A program made the position numbers and the translations under genes. A stretch of 64,000 nt of DNA from Gari tellinella (Eukaryota > Mollusca > Bivalvia > Cardiida > Psammobiidae): positions 45,795,083 through 45,859,082 of the forward strand of contig OV277857.1 in assembly GCA_922989275.2 (NCBI GenBank), given 5' to 3'. Below are positions 43,563-53,080 of the stretch, one piece after another (position 1 is the first letter of the stretch; each line of letters opens with the position of its first letter). Below the pieces are notes generated by a model. It was not told the origin of the DNA. It saw only the letters and a list, made by a program, of their open reading frames with translations, and did not search any database.

Positions 43563-43762
43563 TACAGTCGAAACTCGATACTTCGGTTTAACCGATCGTA
43601 CATTGTACCAGTATTTTTATAAGTTGGTTTTCGATAATTTGAGTTGGCTTAAGTCAAACATACCCGTATTTCAAAGTAAAAACGTGGCTTAGCCACGTTT
43701 CAACTTTGAAATATGGGTATGTTCAAACAAACGCGAGTTCGAAGTATTGAGTTCCGACTGTA
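43563..43762 (+). mobile_element. MITE-CGAA, complete
   Basis: TACAGTCGAAACTCGATAC to GAGTTCCGACTGTA, with the central palindrome AACGTGGCTTAGCCACGTT. Confidence 0.92.
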
Positions 43763-43764
43763 CT

Positions 43765-43972
43765 CTATAGCCTGTTTCTATAGTTTTGATAATTGACGAA
43801 AACGTAAAGCAGGTTGAAAGTTAAAGAGAATACTGTACGTCTTAAGGCCTGCTTTAAGTTATTTTGGCACATGTACATATTCAAGACTGTATAAAACGAC
43901 ACTATTTTATTTATAACAGGAGTAAATTAAAGGCGTAAAATAGTGAATATATCTATTGAGTAAAGGGTTAAA
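43765..43972 (-). mobile_element. MITE-D copy, damaged palindrome
   Basis: CTATAGCCTGTTTCTATAG at the left; TTGAGTAAAGGGTTAA at the right. The palindrome arms are uneven (AAAGCAGGTTGAAAG and CCTGCTTTAAG). Confidence 0.7.
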
Positions 43973-44077
43973 AGAGGTTTGCAACTGTTCAAGTACTGCA
44001 GAAAACTCTTCCTTGATTGGCTTTCTGCATACCATGGTATTAAGAAGACTCATGACCAATGATCTCTGTATACAATG

Positions 44078-44459
44078 TACAGTGCTCCCTCTCTACAATG
44101 ACACCCAGTGAGAGACACATATTGTGTGTGTTGTTCGGAGGGAGTTGTTACAGGGAGGGGAAATTAAAACTTGACTGACATATGCAAACAGCTTGATTCA
44201 GATGAGACGCCGCGTAACGCGGCGTCTGATCTGGATTCAAAGCATGTAACTTATTATATTCATTCTACCAAAAAGTCAAATTGTATGTAACTTTGAGACA
44301 AAAAGGAGACTACAATTTTAAGCAGACGATATTGCAGCAGTAAAAGGGTTAGACAATTGATCTATTTAGGGAACTGCGGCAAGGGTCGTTGTAAGGAGGG
44401 AGTCGTTGTAGGAAGGGGTCAATGTAGGAAGGGTGTCGTTGTAGGGAGGGAACACTGTA
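44078..44459 (+). mobile_element. MITE-CTCC, complete
   Basis: TACAGTGCTCCCTCTCTAC to GTAGGGAGGGAACACTGTA. The core includes tip GCCGCGTAACGCGGC. GTCGTTGTA-type repeats multiply at the right end. Confidence 0.9.
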
Positions 44460-44527
44460 TATCTATTGAAGCACTGGCGCACAAGGAAATGAATAATTGT
44501 TATGCTTTAAGGTAGATCTACTCCATG

Positions 44528-44800
44528 TACAGTGCTGCCTCATTACAACGACCCTCACAATAATGGTTACCTCCTACCTAACAACTCTACGCTTGCCATT
44601 TTCCTCTAAACAAAACAGTAATGCATAACGCTGTTCTGTTCTGTTCTGTAATTATTTTATAGTCTGCTTTTAAAAAATTATCGACTGCCGCTTTTCTCAA
44701 AGTCACATAATGGATATTTTAACAGAATAAAATCATAATTATGCGCGACAAACAACTTCACGCGGCATCTGCTCTGGATTCAAGCTGTTCGCAAATGTAA
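44528..44800 (-). mobile_element. MITE-CTCC, truncated
   Basis: TACAGTGCTGCCTCATTAC at the left. It ends in half a hairpin (CGCGGCATCTGCTCTGGAT and CAAGCTGTTCGC); the other half is lost. Confidence 0.7.
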
Positions 44801-45117
44801 GCATATATATTATAAGTAAACATACATTGCATTGGATTAAACAGCTTAGTATTTGTGATCTAGTTTGGTCGATCTAGCGTTGTCGAGCTTGCACTGTTCT
44901 AAGGGGTAATCTGGTAGTTTCAAGGTCTTCAATGGAATAGTTAAAAACTATAATTATCATTATTTTAGAACATTCAATTTAATCCTCAACTGATAAAAAA
45001 ATGCAGATTCTAAATTCAGAGTCTAAATTGTAATTATGGTTTCAATGGAGGGATAAATTGAATGCGCTAATATACATGTACAGTTATGAACATAATTATA
45101 CCAAAAGAAATACTTTA

Positions 45118-46458
45118 CGAGGGGTGTTCCAAAAATAATGTCACTTGCATCGGTGCTCATATAGCGGAAGTGCTTTTGTTCATTTTAATTTGCTCTGCCC
45201 TTCAAAATACTCTCCGCCAGCCAGAACACACCTTTTTAGCCGGTCAATCTATTTTTGGAAGCATTTTTCATACTCTTCAATGGGGACACCCATCAGACAC
45301 TGATAAACAGCAGATCCAATGGCATTTCTCGAATTGTATCTCCTTCCAGATAAATGATATTTAAGTTTTGGAAAGAGAAAATAGTCGCAGGGGGCCAAGT
45401 CTGGCGAATACGGAGGGTGCGGAAGGACGGTAACCTTCTCTGACTCCAAAAAGTCAGTCACAATACGTGCCTTGTGAGCGGGTGCATTATCATGCAAAAG
45501 TCGGACATACTTAAATTCTGTTTTTGGGCGGCGACTTTTGTAGTAGTTCTTCAATTTTCTCAGAACAACGTTTTTATAGTACTTGCCTGTGACCGTTCTG
45601 CCTTTTGGCACAGGGGTTTGAATAGCTAGACCCTTATTAGTGAAAAAAATAGCATACAAGACGTTCTTGACCGTTCGTATTCGTTTGGCAATACTTGGGC
45701 GTCTGGCATTTTTAGTGGCCCATATTCGGTTGGAAACCTTCCGCTTTGGTTCAAAATAATACACACAGGTCTCATCACCAGTGACTATATTATCAAAAGC
45801 CTTTTTACTATATTTTGGGTACATTTTGAGAAGTTTTTTTTGCCATTGTTACACGTGTCTTCTTTTGCTCATCCGTTAACAAATGGGGTGTCCATCTTGC
45901 ATTAAATTTTATCTTTCTAACTTTTAGGTGTTTCTTCAAAATTGCATGAACTCTTGCTAAAGACAAGTTTGTCATTCGAGCCAATTGTCTAACGGTGAAT
46001 CGAGCATCAGTTTTGAGGATATTTCGGACTTTTTCTATATATGTTACCTTTGGTCGTAGTTGTTGCAGGACGACCTGGGCGAGCAGCATCTTTCAGTTGC
46101 TGCTGCCCAGCACCAAATTTAGCTACCCACCTACAAATAGTCCTGTGAGACATTTGGCCCTCCCCATAAATGTCACACACCTCGCGATGAATATCTACAG
46201 TATTTATGCCGAGTAATGACCTACCTTTTATATAGGCCCTAATTTCAAGAACATTTTCAGCTCGTTTTCCTGTCATTTTGTGTATAGTCTAACGAATATG
46301 CTATGAAACGATGTACACTGTACCGAGGCCAGTGAACGTGTGGACGAGATATTTACCTGTGTCACGAGCCAGTGATCACTCAATCGACACGAGGTGGTTT
46401 AATTGCTCGATTTCCGCGAAATAAAGCACAGATGACATTATTTATGGAACATCCCTCG
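45118..46458 (-). mobile_element. Mariner element with both ends, 1341 bp
   Basis: Flanked by TA (45116-45117 and 46459-46460). Ends CGAGGGGTGTTCCAAAAATA and the inverse of CGAGGGATGTTCCATAAATA. It carries one decayed DD34D transposase on the minus strand. Size and layout fit a full-length mariner. Confidence 0.92.
45249..46276 (-). pseudogene. Mariner transposase, DD34D, frameshifted
   Basis: The enzyme cuts at TIRs and reinserts at TA. Three overlapping frames make up the protein. The N part (46276-46007) has the DNA-binding domain: RAYIKGRSLLG, DIYGEGQMSHRTICRWVAKF, AARPGRP. The middle frame (to 45808) has VRQLARMTNLSLARVHAILK and WTPHLLTDEQK. The C part (45824-45249) has the catalytic set: GDETC near 45776, HDNAPAH, and CDYF 34 residues later, with PHPPYSPDLAPCDYFLFP. 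Frames break near 46040 and near a T run at 45833. A TAG at 45251-45249 stands where W is expected. The triad is intact but the gene as read cannot be expressed whole. Confidence 0.9.
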
Positions 46459-46629
46459 TATGTATTGCAGGAGATTGTAACAGGGTTTCTTCTAAAGGGG
46501 GTTAATTAAGTAATACTTGTTTGGTTATTTCTGTTTCATTGTGGTGAGTTCTCTCCCTTTAGCTATTACTTATGTTTGAAATGGCATCATGGGTAAAAAT
46601 CATTCACACGTATGCACAGGAGGCGGTTC

Positions 46630-47022
46630 TACAGCGATCTCTCTCTACAACGACACCCAATGGGAGACAACAATTGTGTGCGTTGATCGGATAGAGTCGT
46701 TATAGACAGGGCTTATATTTGCAAACAGCTTGAATCCAGATCAGACGCCTCGTAACGCGGCGTCTGATCTGATTTCAAGCTGTTTGTCACTCGTCATTCC
46801 TTTTTTCTGTCAAAATGCCTATTATGTAATTTTGAGAAAAAAGGGCAGACGACAACTTTAAGCAGACGACATTGCAGCCGTATATAGGTTTAGTTTAAAC
46901 ATAATTTATTTCATAATATGTACAACTTTTATGAACAAAGCATGGATGTTTTGGGGAAGAGCTACACGCGCCGTTGTAAGAAGGGAATCGTTGTTGAGAG
47001 GGTCGTTGAAGGGAGCACTGTA
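46630..47022 (+). mobile_element. MITE-CTCC, complete
   Basis: TACAGCGATCTCTCTCTAC to TTGAAGGGAGCACTGTA. The hairpin begins CAAACAGCTTGAATCC with tip GCCTCGTAACGCGGC. Confidence 0.88.
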
Positions 47023-47089
47023 CTTGGTTGATAAAGACGGGCATGGATCGGGAATCTCTCTGAAGTTATGTAAGTTGGCTATATTTCTG

Positions 47090-47330
47090 GGGCCCGTTTC
47101 ATAAAACTTTGTACGACAAATGTTGTCGTAAGTCAGATTATAAATGTCTCAATTATTATTTATTTCTCCATCTAATCTTGTCTTGTGAGATCTCTTTGGA
47201 ATCGTCTTGAAAAGACGATTCCAAAGAGATGTACAAGACAGGATGAGATAGGGAAGTCAGAAATTAAACGTATTTTAAAGATTTGACTTACGACCGTTTT
47301 TGTCGTACGAAGTTTTATGAAACGGGCCTA
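47090..47330. mobile_element. GGCCCGTTTCATAAAAC inverted-repeat element
   Basis: Left GGCCCGTTTCATAAAACTTT, right the inverse of GGCCCGTTTCATAAAACTTC. The centre is a perfect hairpin, TCTCTTTGGAATCGTCTT and its inverse around GAA (47190-47230). A half copy is at 62655-62776. Confidence 0.9.
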
Positions 47331-47382
47331 TGCATCCTTGCCAATAAGACCAGAAACCCACCTAGTTACAAGATGGGAGCAG

Positions 47383-47500
47383 CTTAAAGCAGACTGACAG
47401 TAAATCAGATAATGCACCTTATGCTTTCTTTCAACCTGCTTTAAGTGCCCAGCTGTCTTCAAATCTAGAAACAGGCTAAAGGGTTACATGTAAGGGTTAA
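47383..47500 (+). mobile_element. MITE-D, right part
   Basis: GCTTAAAGCAGACTGACAG, shortened tip, CAACCTGCTTTAAG, then CTAGAAACAGGCTAAAGGG and AAGGGTTAA. Confidence 0.7.
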
Positions 47501-47803
47501 GAATATAACAGATGATACTAATTTTGCTCATACAGCATAATATAACATTTAATACAGCATCAAAAACCAATATAATTATATACATGTATAATCATTAATT
47601 TATAATTAATTCCATTTTATATTAGATTTTTGTTCTCTTATGTAGATCTACAATGTCTTGTTGTCTCATTGCTTTCTTCTTTAAACCTTCATTCAGGCCA
47701 TGTCTTTGAAGAAAAGCTGGGGTTTACAGAAACAGTTTCAGAGGTACATGTATTCGGCCTCGTCTCAAAGGTGACCTATATATTTTGTCTGACTATATAC
47801 AGG

Positions 47804-47809
47804 TTTATT
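47804..47809 (-). terminator. Possible polyadenylation signal of the 92-aa gene
   Basis: AATAAA on the minus strand 13 nt past the stop codon. A 3' UTR this short would be unusual, so a later signal may be used. Confidence 0.3.
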
Positions 47810-47821
47810 CCCTCTTGCCAT

Positions 47822-47997
47822 TTACAAAAATGAATAGTAGCAGCCCATTTGAGCCAGGAAGGCCGGGTACCAGGGGTCGTTCAGCAGTCGGTATTCAATT
47901 TCTCTCTGTATTAGACGGGAAGGTTGGCGCCCAGGGTCCCCTGCATTGTAATCAATGGTAAAAGTCAAGCCCCCTCTAGTGACTGTGGGCCTCTGAC
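47822..47997 (-). CDS. 92-aa gene, exon 2
   Basis: Follows acceptor CTTATTTTGCCAG|GT. Encodes QRPTVTRGGLTFTIDYNAGD through PWYPAFLAQMGCYYSFL, then TAA at 47824-47822. Confidence 0.75.
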
Positions 47998-50762
47998 CTG
48001 GCAAAATAAGAGCACAATTTAAATATATTTGTTTAGGGCTGCCATAAGTTGATAATTAAAAATCCTAAGATATCCAAACATTCTATTTTTCAAGCGCAAT
48101 TACTTAAAGCAGGTTGAAAGCAAAGCAGATTGCGCATTAAGGCGCATTCTGCTTTACTTTCAGCCTGCTTTAAGCAACCATTTGCTAGGATAAAAATCCA
48201 AAGGTTTCGGAAAATGCCGGAGAAATGGCAGCCATATCATATACATGTATAGATACATAGTCGAAGATCGATAATTCGAACTCGATCAAGCCGAACTTAC
48301 CAGTATTTTAAAGTTAAAATGTGGCTTAACCGCGTTTTAACTTTGATATACGGGTAAACTCGACTTAAGCGAGTTCGAAGTATCGAGTTCCGTTTTCACT
48401 AACATGTAATAAGCCGAACTTACGCGTGTTTTAGCCACGTTTTAACTTTGAAATACGGGTATGTTTGACTTAAGCGGGATCGAGTTATCGAAATGCAACT
48501 TACTTTAGTTTAAATATTGGTCAGTCGAATAAAGCGAGTTCGAAGTGTCGAGTTTCGACATGTATGTTACATGTATTTGTAACCTTTCTTTAGACTCGTC
48601 CAACAATGGATACAACTTTATTATTTCCTAGCAAACGTGCTCAAGCAAAAACAAGTACACGTTGGTATGTTGCAAACTGTTTGGAGCCTGCAACTACAGC
48701 GCTTTCCCTACAACGACACCCAACGGGAGACAACAATTGTATGCGTTGTTCGTAGGGTGTCGTTATAGGGAGGGACATTTGCAAACAGATTGAATCCAGA
48801 TCAGACGCCGCGTAACGTGGCGTCTGATCATGATTCAAGCTGTTTGTCATTTGTCTTTAAGTTTTTTCTGTCAAAACGTCCATTATGTAACTTTGATAAA
48901 AACAGCAGACTACACTTTTAAGCAGACGACATTGCAGTCGTGAATAGGTTGGTTATAATTATCCTGTGTGGGAACTGCGACAAGTGTCGTTGTAAGGAGG
49001 AGTCGTTGTTGTGAGGGCCGTTGTAGAGAGGGAACCCTGTAGTTGCCACTTTTGATTGAAACCCATAGCCAATAGTCAATGATCACTTACGTGTATACAT
49101 GTGAAAAACCCTCGATTAAATTCAGAATTATATACGGTATGTACGCGGTATAGATAACTCCACCTCGTAGCAATTATATAGTTGTAGAGACTGCCATATT
49201 TGGCGATCTCACAACAAAAATAAGCGAGGTTTGTTTACTATAAACGTGGGAATATTCTATCCTCGGACAATCAGAATATAAGTTATATTCTAAGTTAGTT
49301 AGAACATATTAAGTGGAATATTATTGGCTAAGAAGGGGGTTACTCGCTACCGCTCGTTCCGCCCCTTCTTAACCATTAAGATTTCACTTACTTCACATTT
49401 GAAAAAAGATATCAAGAGAATTGAGGGTGTTCAGAGGAGAGCAACAAGATTAGTGCCTGACCTGGCTGGCTTAAATTATCCAGAAAGACTGACTCAACTA
49501 GGTATTTCTACCCTTGAATATAGACGGGATCGTTATGACATGCTTCAAATTTTCAAAGCAACACATAATTTTGATGAATTGAAATGGGAAAATATGTTCT
49601 CACTAGCAGTTGGTGAGCTACGTGGACACCATCTCAAATTTACTAAGAAGTGTAGAAATAACCTCCGTCTCCACTCATTTTCACAAAGATCTATCAACTT
49701 TTGGAATAACCTACCACAGGATACAGTTTCAGCCAGATCAGTCAACAGTTTTAAATCTAAACTAAACTCAACAAATTGGAACATCAAGAAATTTAACCCA
49801 ACATGTTACCTAAATCTTTGCACAATTAACGAAGAAACTATCAGTATATGGAGCATTAACGAAGAACTTCACTAGAGGGGCCTAGATGGACTAACATCCA
49901 ATATTATGGCCCGAAGATCAAGGTAATCAAGGTAATAACTATAACATAGTATACTCGATTCCGTCATTTGACCAATAGTGTTTATCCTGATTTAACGCTG
50001 AATTTAACCATTTACACAATTTACATACATAAACAATGTACATATTTTTCCGCTTCAAATTTATTCCACCACAGAAGGAAATAGTTCCAATTTATACAGT
50101 CTTGAATATCCACCATTCTATATCCATGCAGATTGTATAGCTATTTAAAATCATGCTGAAAGTAATGCAAAATACGCCTTTTCGCGCCTTCTGCTTTAAG
50201 AGGTCACACATCTTCCAAACTATGTAAAGGGTTTAAAGTAATGGCTGCCAACTTAGCATTGGTTATTCTCTGTTACCAATGCGCAGTAGCAATCATAAAC
50301 GGTTCCCTAATTTGTGATGTATAAACTAGAGTTTGAATTGATGATTGCATTAAAGAAGACTTTACTTTTTCCCGTTTAAAGGATACTAAACGCATATACG
50401 CAGACTGCCAATGCAACAAAATAGAAACTTTTTGAAAACGCTAAATTATTGCATTTAATCAGAGGCATCTGATCTGACTCTAGACTGTTTGTAATGGACT
50501 TAGAGACGTTTTGCATTGGGAAATAATGTTTTCTCAGCTGCGTTCAAGGTTATAAAGCTTTTGAGTTGAGTCTGAGACTCAACTCAAACACAAATATCCC
50601 AGACTCTAAGACAAAGCTTATAACATTGTGACTTTAAGATCTACTACAATTACAATTACCTTTTCCTTCCAAATAGCTGACCATATCACTGATGTCTTTT
50701 GCACTGTACTGGCGTGGTCTGGCCTTTTCCTTCCTTCGTTTGTTTCCAAAGCAGTTGCCCAT
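47822..50762 (-). CDS. Unrecognised 92-aa protein with N-myristoylation signal, two exons
   Basis: Exons 50762-50660 and 47997-47822 join GGAAAAG|GT...CCAG|GT in phase 1 into 92 aa. The protein starts MGNCFGNK: Gly2, a small residue at position 6 and no proline at 7 fit the N-myristoyltransferase pattern, and Cys4 could be palmitoylated. A basic stretch (KRRKEKARPR, 8-17) follows, which would favour membrane attachment. Next come YSAKDISDMVSYLEGK, a probable helix, RGGLTFTIDYN, and a C-terminal part with LIQREIEYRLLNDPWYP then FLAQMGCYYSFL. I do not know the family. The 2.66-kb intron holds a D-hAT MITE, CGAA and CTCC MITEs and a LINE fragment. Good splice sites, a composition unlike the repeats and promoter motifs upstream support it as real. 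Confidence 0.75.
48034..48236 (+). mobile_element. MITE-D-hAT copy in the intron of the 92-aa gene
   Basis: TAGGGCTGCCATAAGTTGAT to GGAGAAATGGCAGCCATA. The D palindrome 48105-48176 is nearly perfect (tip GCGCATTAAGGCGC). End bases have changed, so no duplication is visible. Confidence 0.82.
48257..48565 (+). mobile_element. Two partial MITE-CGAA copies in a row
   Basis: First copy 48257-48393 with TAGTCGAAGATCGATAATTC and GAGTTCCG. Second 48409-48565 begins AAGCCGAACTTACGCG and ends GTCGAGTTTCGACATG. Their palindromes differ in damage. Confidence 0.7.
48604..48694 (+). mobile_element. MITE-GGAG half, cut at its hairpin by a MITE-CTCC
   Basis: AACAATGGATACAACTTTAT, TTTCCTAGCAAACGTGCTC, up to CAAACTGTTTGGAGCCTGCA, where the next element begins. 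Confidence 0.6.
48695..49041 (+). mobile_element. MITE-CTCC, complete
   Basis: TACAGCGCTTTCCCTACAAC to TTGTAGAGAGGGAACCCTGT. Hairpin AACAGATTGAATCCAGATC with tip GCCGCGTAACGTGGC. Confidence 0.88.
49324..49945 (+). pseudogene. LINE reverse transcriptase, C-terminal fragment
   Basis: An open frame of 183 codons ending at 49875 carries the stretch found after the polymerase domain in CR1/L2/Jockey-like LINEs: KDIKRIEGVQRRATRLVPDL, YPERLTQLGISTLEYRRDR, DMLQIFKATH, RGHHLKF, FSQRSINFWNNLPQD and VNSFKSKL. The polymerase motif itself is missing, so the copy is 5'-truncated as LINE copies commonly are. After the stop come GGCCCGAAGATC and the short tandem ATCAAGGTAATCAAGGTAAT, a plausible LINE tail. 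It lies in the intron of the 92-aa gene, antisense to it. Confidence 0.85.
50010..50241 (-). mobile_element. MITE-D, eroded
   Basis: TTATTCCACCACAGAAGGAA and TACAGTCTTGAATATC are family flanks. The palindrome is diverged (AAATCATGCTGAAAG, CGCGCCTTCTGC). Ends TATGTAAAGGGTTTAA. Confidence 0.65.
50553..50622. repeat. Inverted repeat TTTGAGTTGAGTCTGAGA
   Basis: AAGCTTTTGAGTTGAGTCTG followed by ACTCAACTCAAAC, then AGACAAAGCTTATAAC. Shares ends with the longer element at 62438-62632. Confidence 0.65.
50660..50762 (-). CDS. 92-aa gene, exon 1
   Basis: ATG at 50762-50760. Encodes MGNCFGNKRRKEKARPRQYS and AKDISDMVSYLEGK, then one base of Gly35. Donor GGAAAAG|GTAATT. Too short to stand out on its own. 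Confidence 0.75.
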
Positions 50763-50877
50763 TTTCAATAGGATCTTTAATCCGTATAATTAAACTCTAC
50801 CCCTTTTACTGCGTTAATGTTAAGACAGTAACGACTAGTAATGATCGTTGCTAGGATAGTAACGTCACGTCATGTTA

Positions 50878-50900
50878 TGACGTCATTTCCTGTTGCGCAA
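50878..50900 (-). promoter_or_regulatory. CRE octamer and TTGCGCAA palindrome upstream of the 92-aa gene
   Basis: TGACGTCA (50878-50885) and TTGCGCAA (50893-50900) stand 116-138 bp upstream of the ATG at 50762. These are consensus sites for CREB/ATF and C/EBP-type bZIP factors. The spot fits a proximal promoter; use is inferred. Confidence 0.5.
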
Positions 50901-50963
50901 GAGCAGATAATAAATGTAATGCCGTGTCATGCTCCTCTTTCGTATTTATTGGGGAGGATAAAA

Positions 50964-51012
50964 CAGTTTGTCCAAGATGAGATCCCAACGTCTCATTTAG
51001 GACATTCAAACT
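50964..51012. repeat. Short hairpin module variant
   Basis: CAGTTTGTCCAAGATGAGAT, CCCAACGTCTCATTTAGGAC, then TTCAAACTG. It resembles the shared module but is shorter. Confidence 0.5.
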
Positions 51013-51151
51013 GATAAACATTCTGGTTCTATTTTCAATTAAATTTTTAGAATATTTGGATAAGTATATCTAACAGGCAACACATATTGCATTGTTGCTT
51101 AACTTTCAAACTTTCTTTATTTGTGAATCTATACATAATGTAATTTTGACA

Positions 51152-51290
51152 TACAGTGGAGAATCTGTTATTCTTTCCCAATAAACGCGTTTACGCTAAA
51201 AAGTGCAAACAGTTTGGAGCCAGATCAGACGCCGGGTTACCCGGCGTCTGATCAGTCTCCAAACTGTTAGCCACCAAGATAAATATGAAT
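51152..51290 (+). mobile_element. MITE-GGAG, truncated and joined to a MITE-D end
   Basis: TACAGTGGAGAATCTGTTAT and a full hairpin (tip GCCGGGTTACCCGGC). After GATAAATATGAATTATC it passes into AAATGTGCTAAAAGTCAC and GGGAAAGGGTTAA, a MITE-D right end. Part of the usual left flank is deleted too. Confidence 0.8.
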
Positions 51291-51331
51291 TATCTAAAAT
51301 GTGCTAAAAGTCACTTCTATAAGGGAAAGGG

Positions 51332-51570
51332 TTAACCCATCACCCCATAAATATGCCTTTTGATGCCTTAATTTATTCCTCAACTCAAGAAAATAGTTTG
51401 AATTTATGAGTATGTATTGTAAGAAATATTTTCTGTATTATTGCAGACGCTAGCTTCAAGCAGGCTGAAAATAAAGCAGAATGCGCTTTAAGGCGCATTC
51501 TGCTTTCCTTTAAACCTGCTTTAAGAAATTAAGCGGGCATCTATCTTCAATACTAGAACAGGCAATGAGA
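51332..51570 (+). mobile_element. MITE-D copy
   Basis: TTAACCCATCACCCCATAA at the left. Palindrome about 51453-51525 with tip GCGCTTTAAGGCGC. The right end is worn (CTAGAACAGGCAATGAG). Confidence 0.8.
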
Positions 51571-52234
51571 TCAAAACAACAATATTGACTCCTTTAAGAG
51601 CTATCTACATTGTGTTAAACAGTCACTTTTGTTGAAAATTCATCTTCTTAGGTGACCCTTAATACAGGTTTTTACTTTGTATATTATAAGCCACATACAT
51701 AACCCTTTACCCCATAGCCTTTTGTTAGTTTGGAGACAGGTGATCACTTGACGTAGGTTGAAAATAAAGATGGCTTTACTTTCAGTCTGTTTTATCGTAT
51801 CATCTACTAGGATTGTCAGTGTTCATGACTGTATAAATTGCAACTATTTTTTTTCAGTGGAGGTATAAATTAAATGCGCTTAAAGGCTCTTCTATGGGGA
51901 AAATGGTTGAGAAAAAAGGCTGACTAACATTGAATAATGTGTAGACACAGATTAGTGACCATGTTAGAAACTGTGCATCTGATCAGGGTTCACTCTGCAG
52001 TGGTTTCAATGCCGAAATTGTGACAGTTGACCATGATCAAATCAGGGTAGATCCTGATTAAATACAGAATTTCAAACGTTAAGACAGATCTGGGTCTGCA
52101 GTATTTGCAATGTACAACAGCTGTGTACGTTTTCACCTAGCTCATTGTTTGACATTATCCATTACAGGGTTGTCATATGCCCTGTTTTAAGCATTTGTAA
52201 TTATACCAATCATTCCATTCCCATTTCATGTTGA
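51571..52234 (+). mobile_element. MITE-D with lost palindrome, plus unassigned sequence
   Basis: About 51700-51917: AACCCTTTACCCCATAGCC to CTATGGGGAAAATGGTTGAG, with a short remnant CTTTACTTTCAGTCTG in place of the palindrome. The rest holds hairpin fragments (GATCAGGGTTCACTCTG) and no gene. Confidence 0.6.
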
Positions 52235-52348
52235 TTATCCCTTTACTCCATAGATACCCATTTTTATGCATTCTGCTTTACTTTCAACCTACTTTAAGTG
52301 GTTCACCTGTCTTCCAAACTAGAAACGGGCTATGGAGTAAAGGGATAA
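52235..52348. mobile_element. 114-bp miniature, perfect 19-bp inverted ends
   Basis: TTATCCCTTTACTCCATAG and its exact inverse. The middle keeps half the D palindrome (GCATTCTGCTTTACTTTCAA). A MITE-D derivative reduced by internal deletion. Confidence 0.85.
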
Positions 52349-52575
52349 GTACCCCCTTTGCTTCGCTATTGTACTATTGTATAAAGTGTTGAAATCAACC
52401 AAAGACATCCTCTAATGAATGAGAAACTTCCAGTCATCCTTAGCCTAACATGAGTACATTTTTACAGTCAACCAATCTCATTTGGTTTGTAAACAAACCA
52501 TTTCTAGTAGAACACAAAATTTAAGAGTTTTTCTTTTGGACTTTGATTATGATATTTAGAATTATATGTATCATC

Positions 52576-52760
52576 AAACCTCAATATCTCAACTCGTTTA
52601 AGTCGAACTAAGCTATAATGCTTCAATTGAATTGATACAACTTCGGTCCTAAAAATTCAACATACCTGTATTTCAAAGTAAAAACAAGGCTTAGTCATAT
52701 TTTAAGTTTGAATTATGAGTATGTTCCACAAAGCAAGTTCAAAATAATAAGGTTTACCTA
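52576..52760 (+). mobile_element. MITE-CGAA, diverged
   Basis: CAAACCTCAATATCTCAACT, AACATACCTGTATTTCAAAG, AAAACAAGGCTTAGTC; ends eroded. Confidence 0.6.
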
Positions 52761-52866
52761 TATAACAAGATAACATATTCTAAAGGTTAAGTGAACTGCT
52801 TTACAGTTTTATACATGTATGTAAGTAGTTAAAGTATTTGAATCCTTTTATTCTGCTACACCATCC

Positions 52867-53080
52867 TTAACCCTTAGCCCGCCAAATAAATTGTCGTCTG
52901 CTATATTTCTCGTCTGCTTCAAGTTTCAAAGTGCTTCAAAGTTGCTCAAAATTGCTGAAAATGTTGTCCGAGTGTCAAACAGCTTGGATCCGGATGAGAC
53001 GCCGAGTTACTCGGCGTCTCATCCGGATCCAAGCTGTTTGCATATGGAGCTATAGTCGTGAGTGGCAGGCTAAGGGTTAA
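52867..53080 (+). mobile_element. MITE-G, second 214-bp copy
   Basis: Same length and ends as 12861-13074. I count three substitutions: one TTTAAG/TTCAAG change and two in GTCGTAGG/GTCGTGAG. The hairpin is perfect in both. Confidence 0.95.

Noticed and set aside
50847..50863. RFX X-box (GTTGCTAGGATAGTAAC) upstream of the small gene
   Set aside because: The half sites are too far apart for the X-box consensus.
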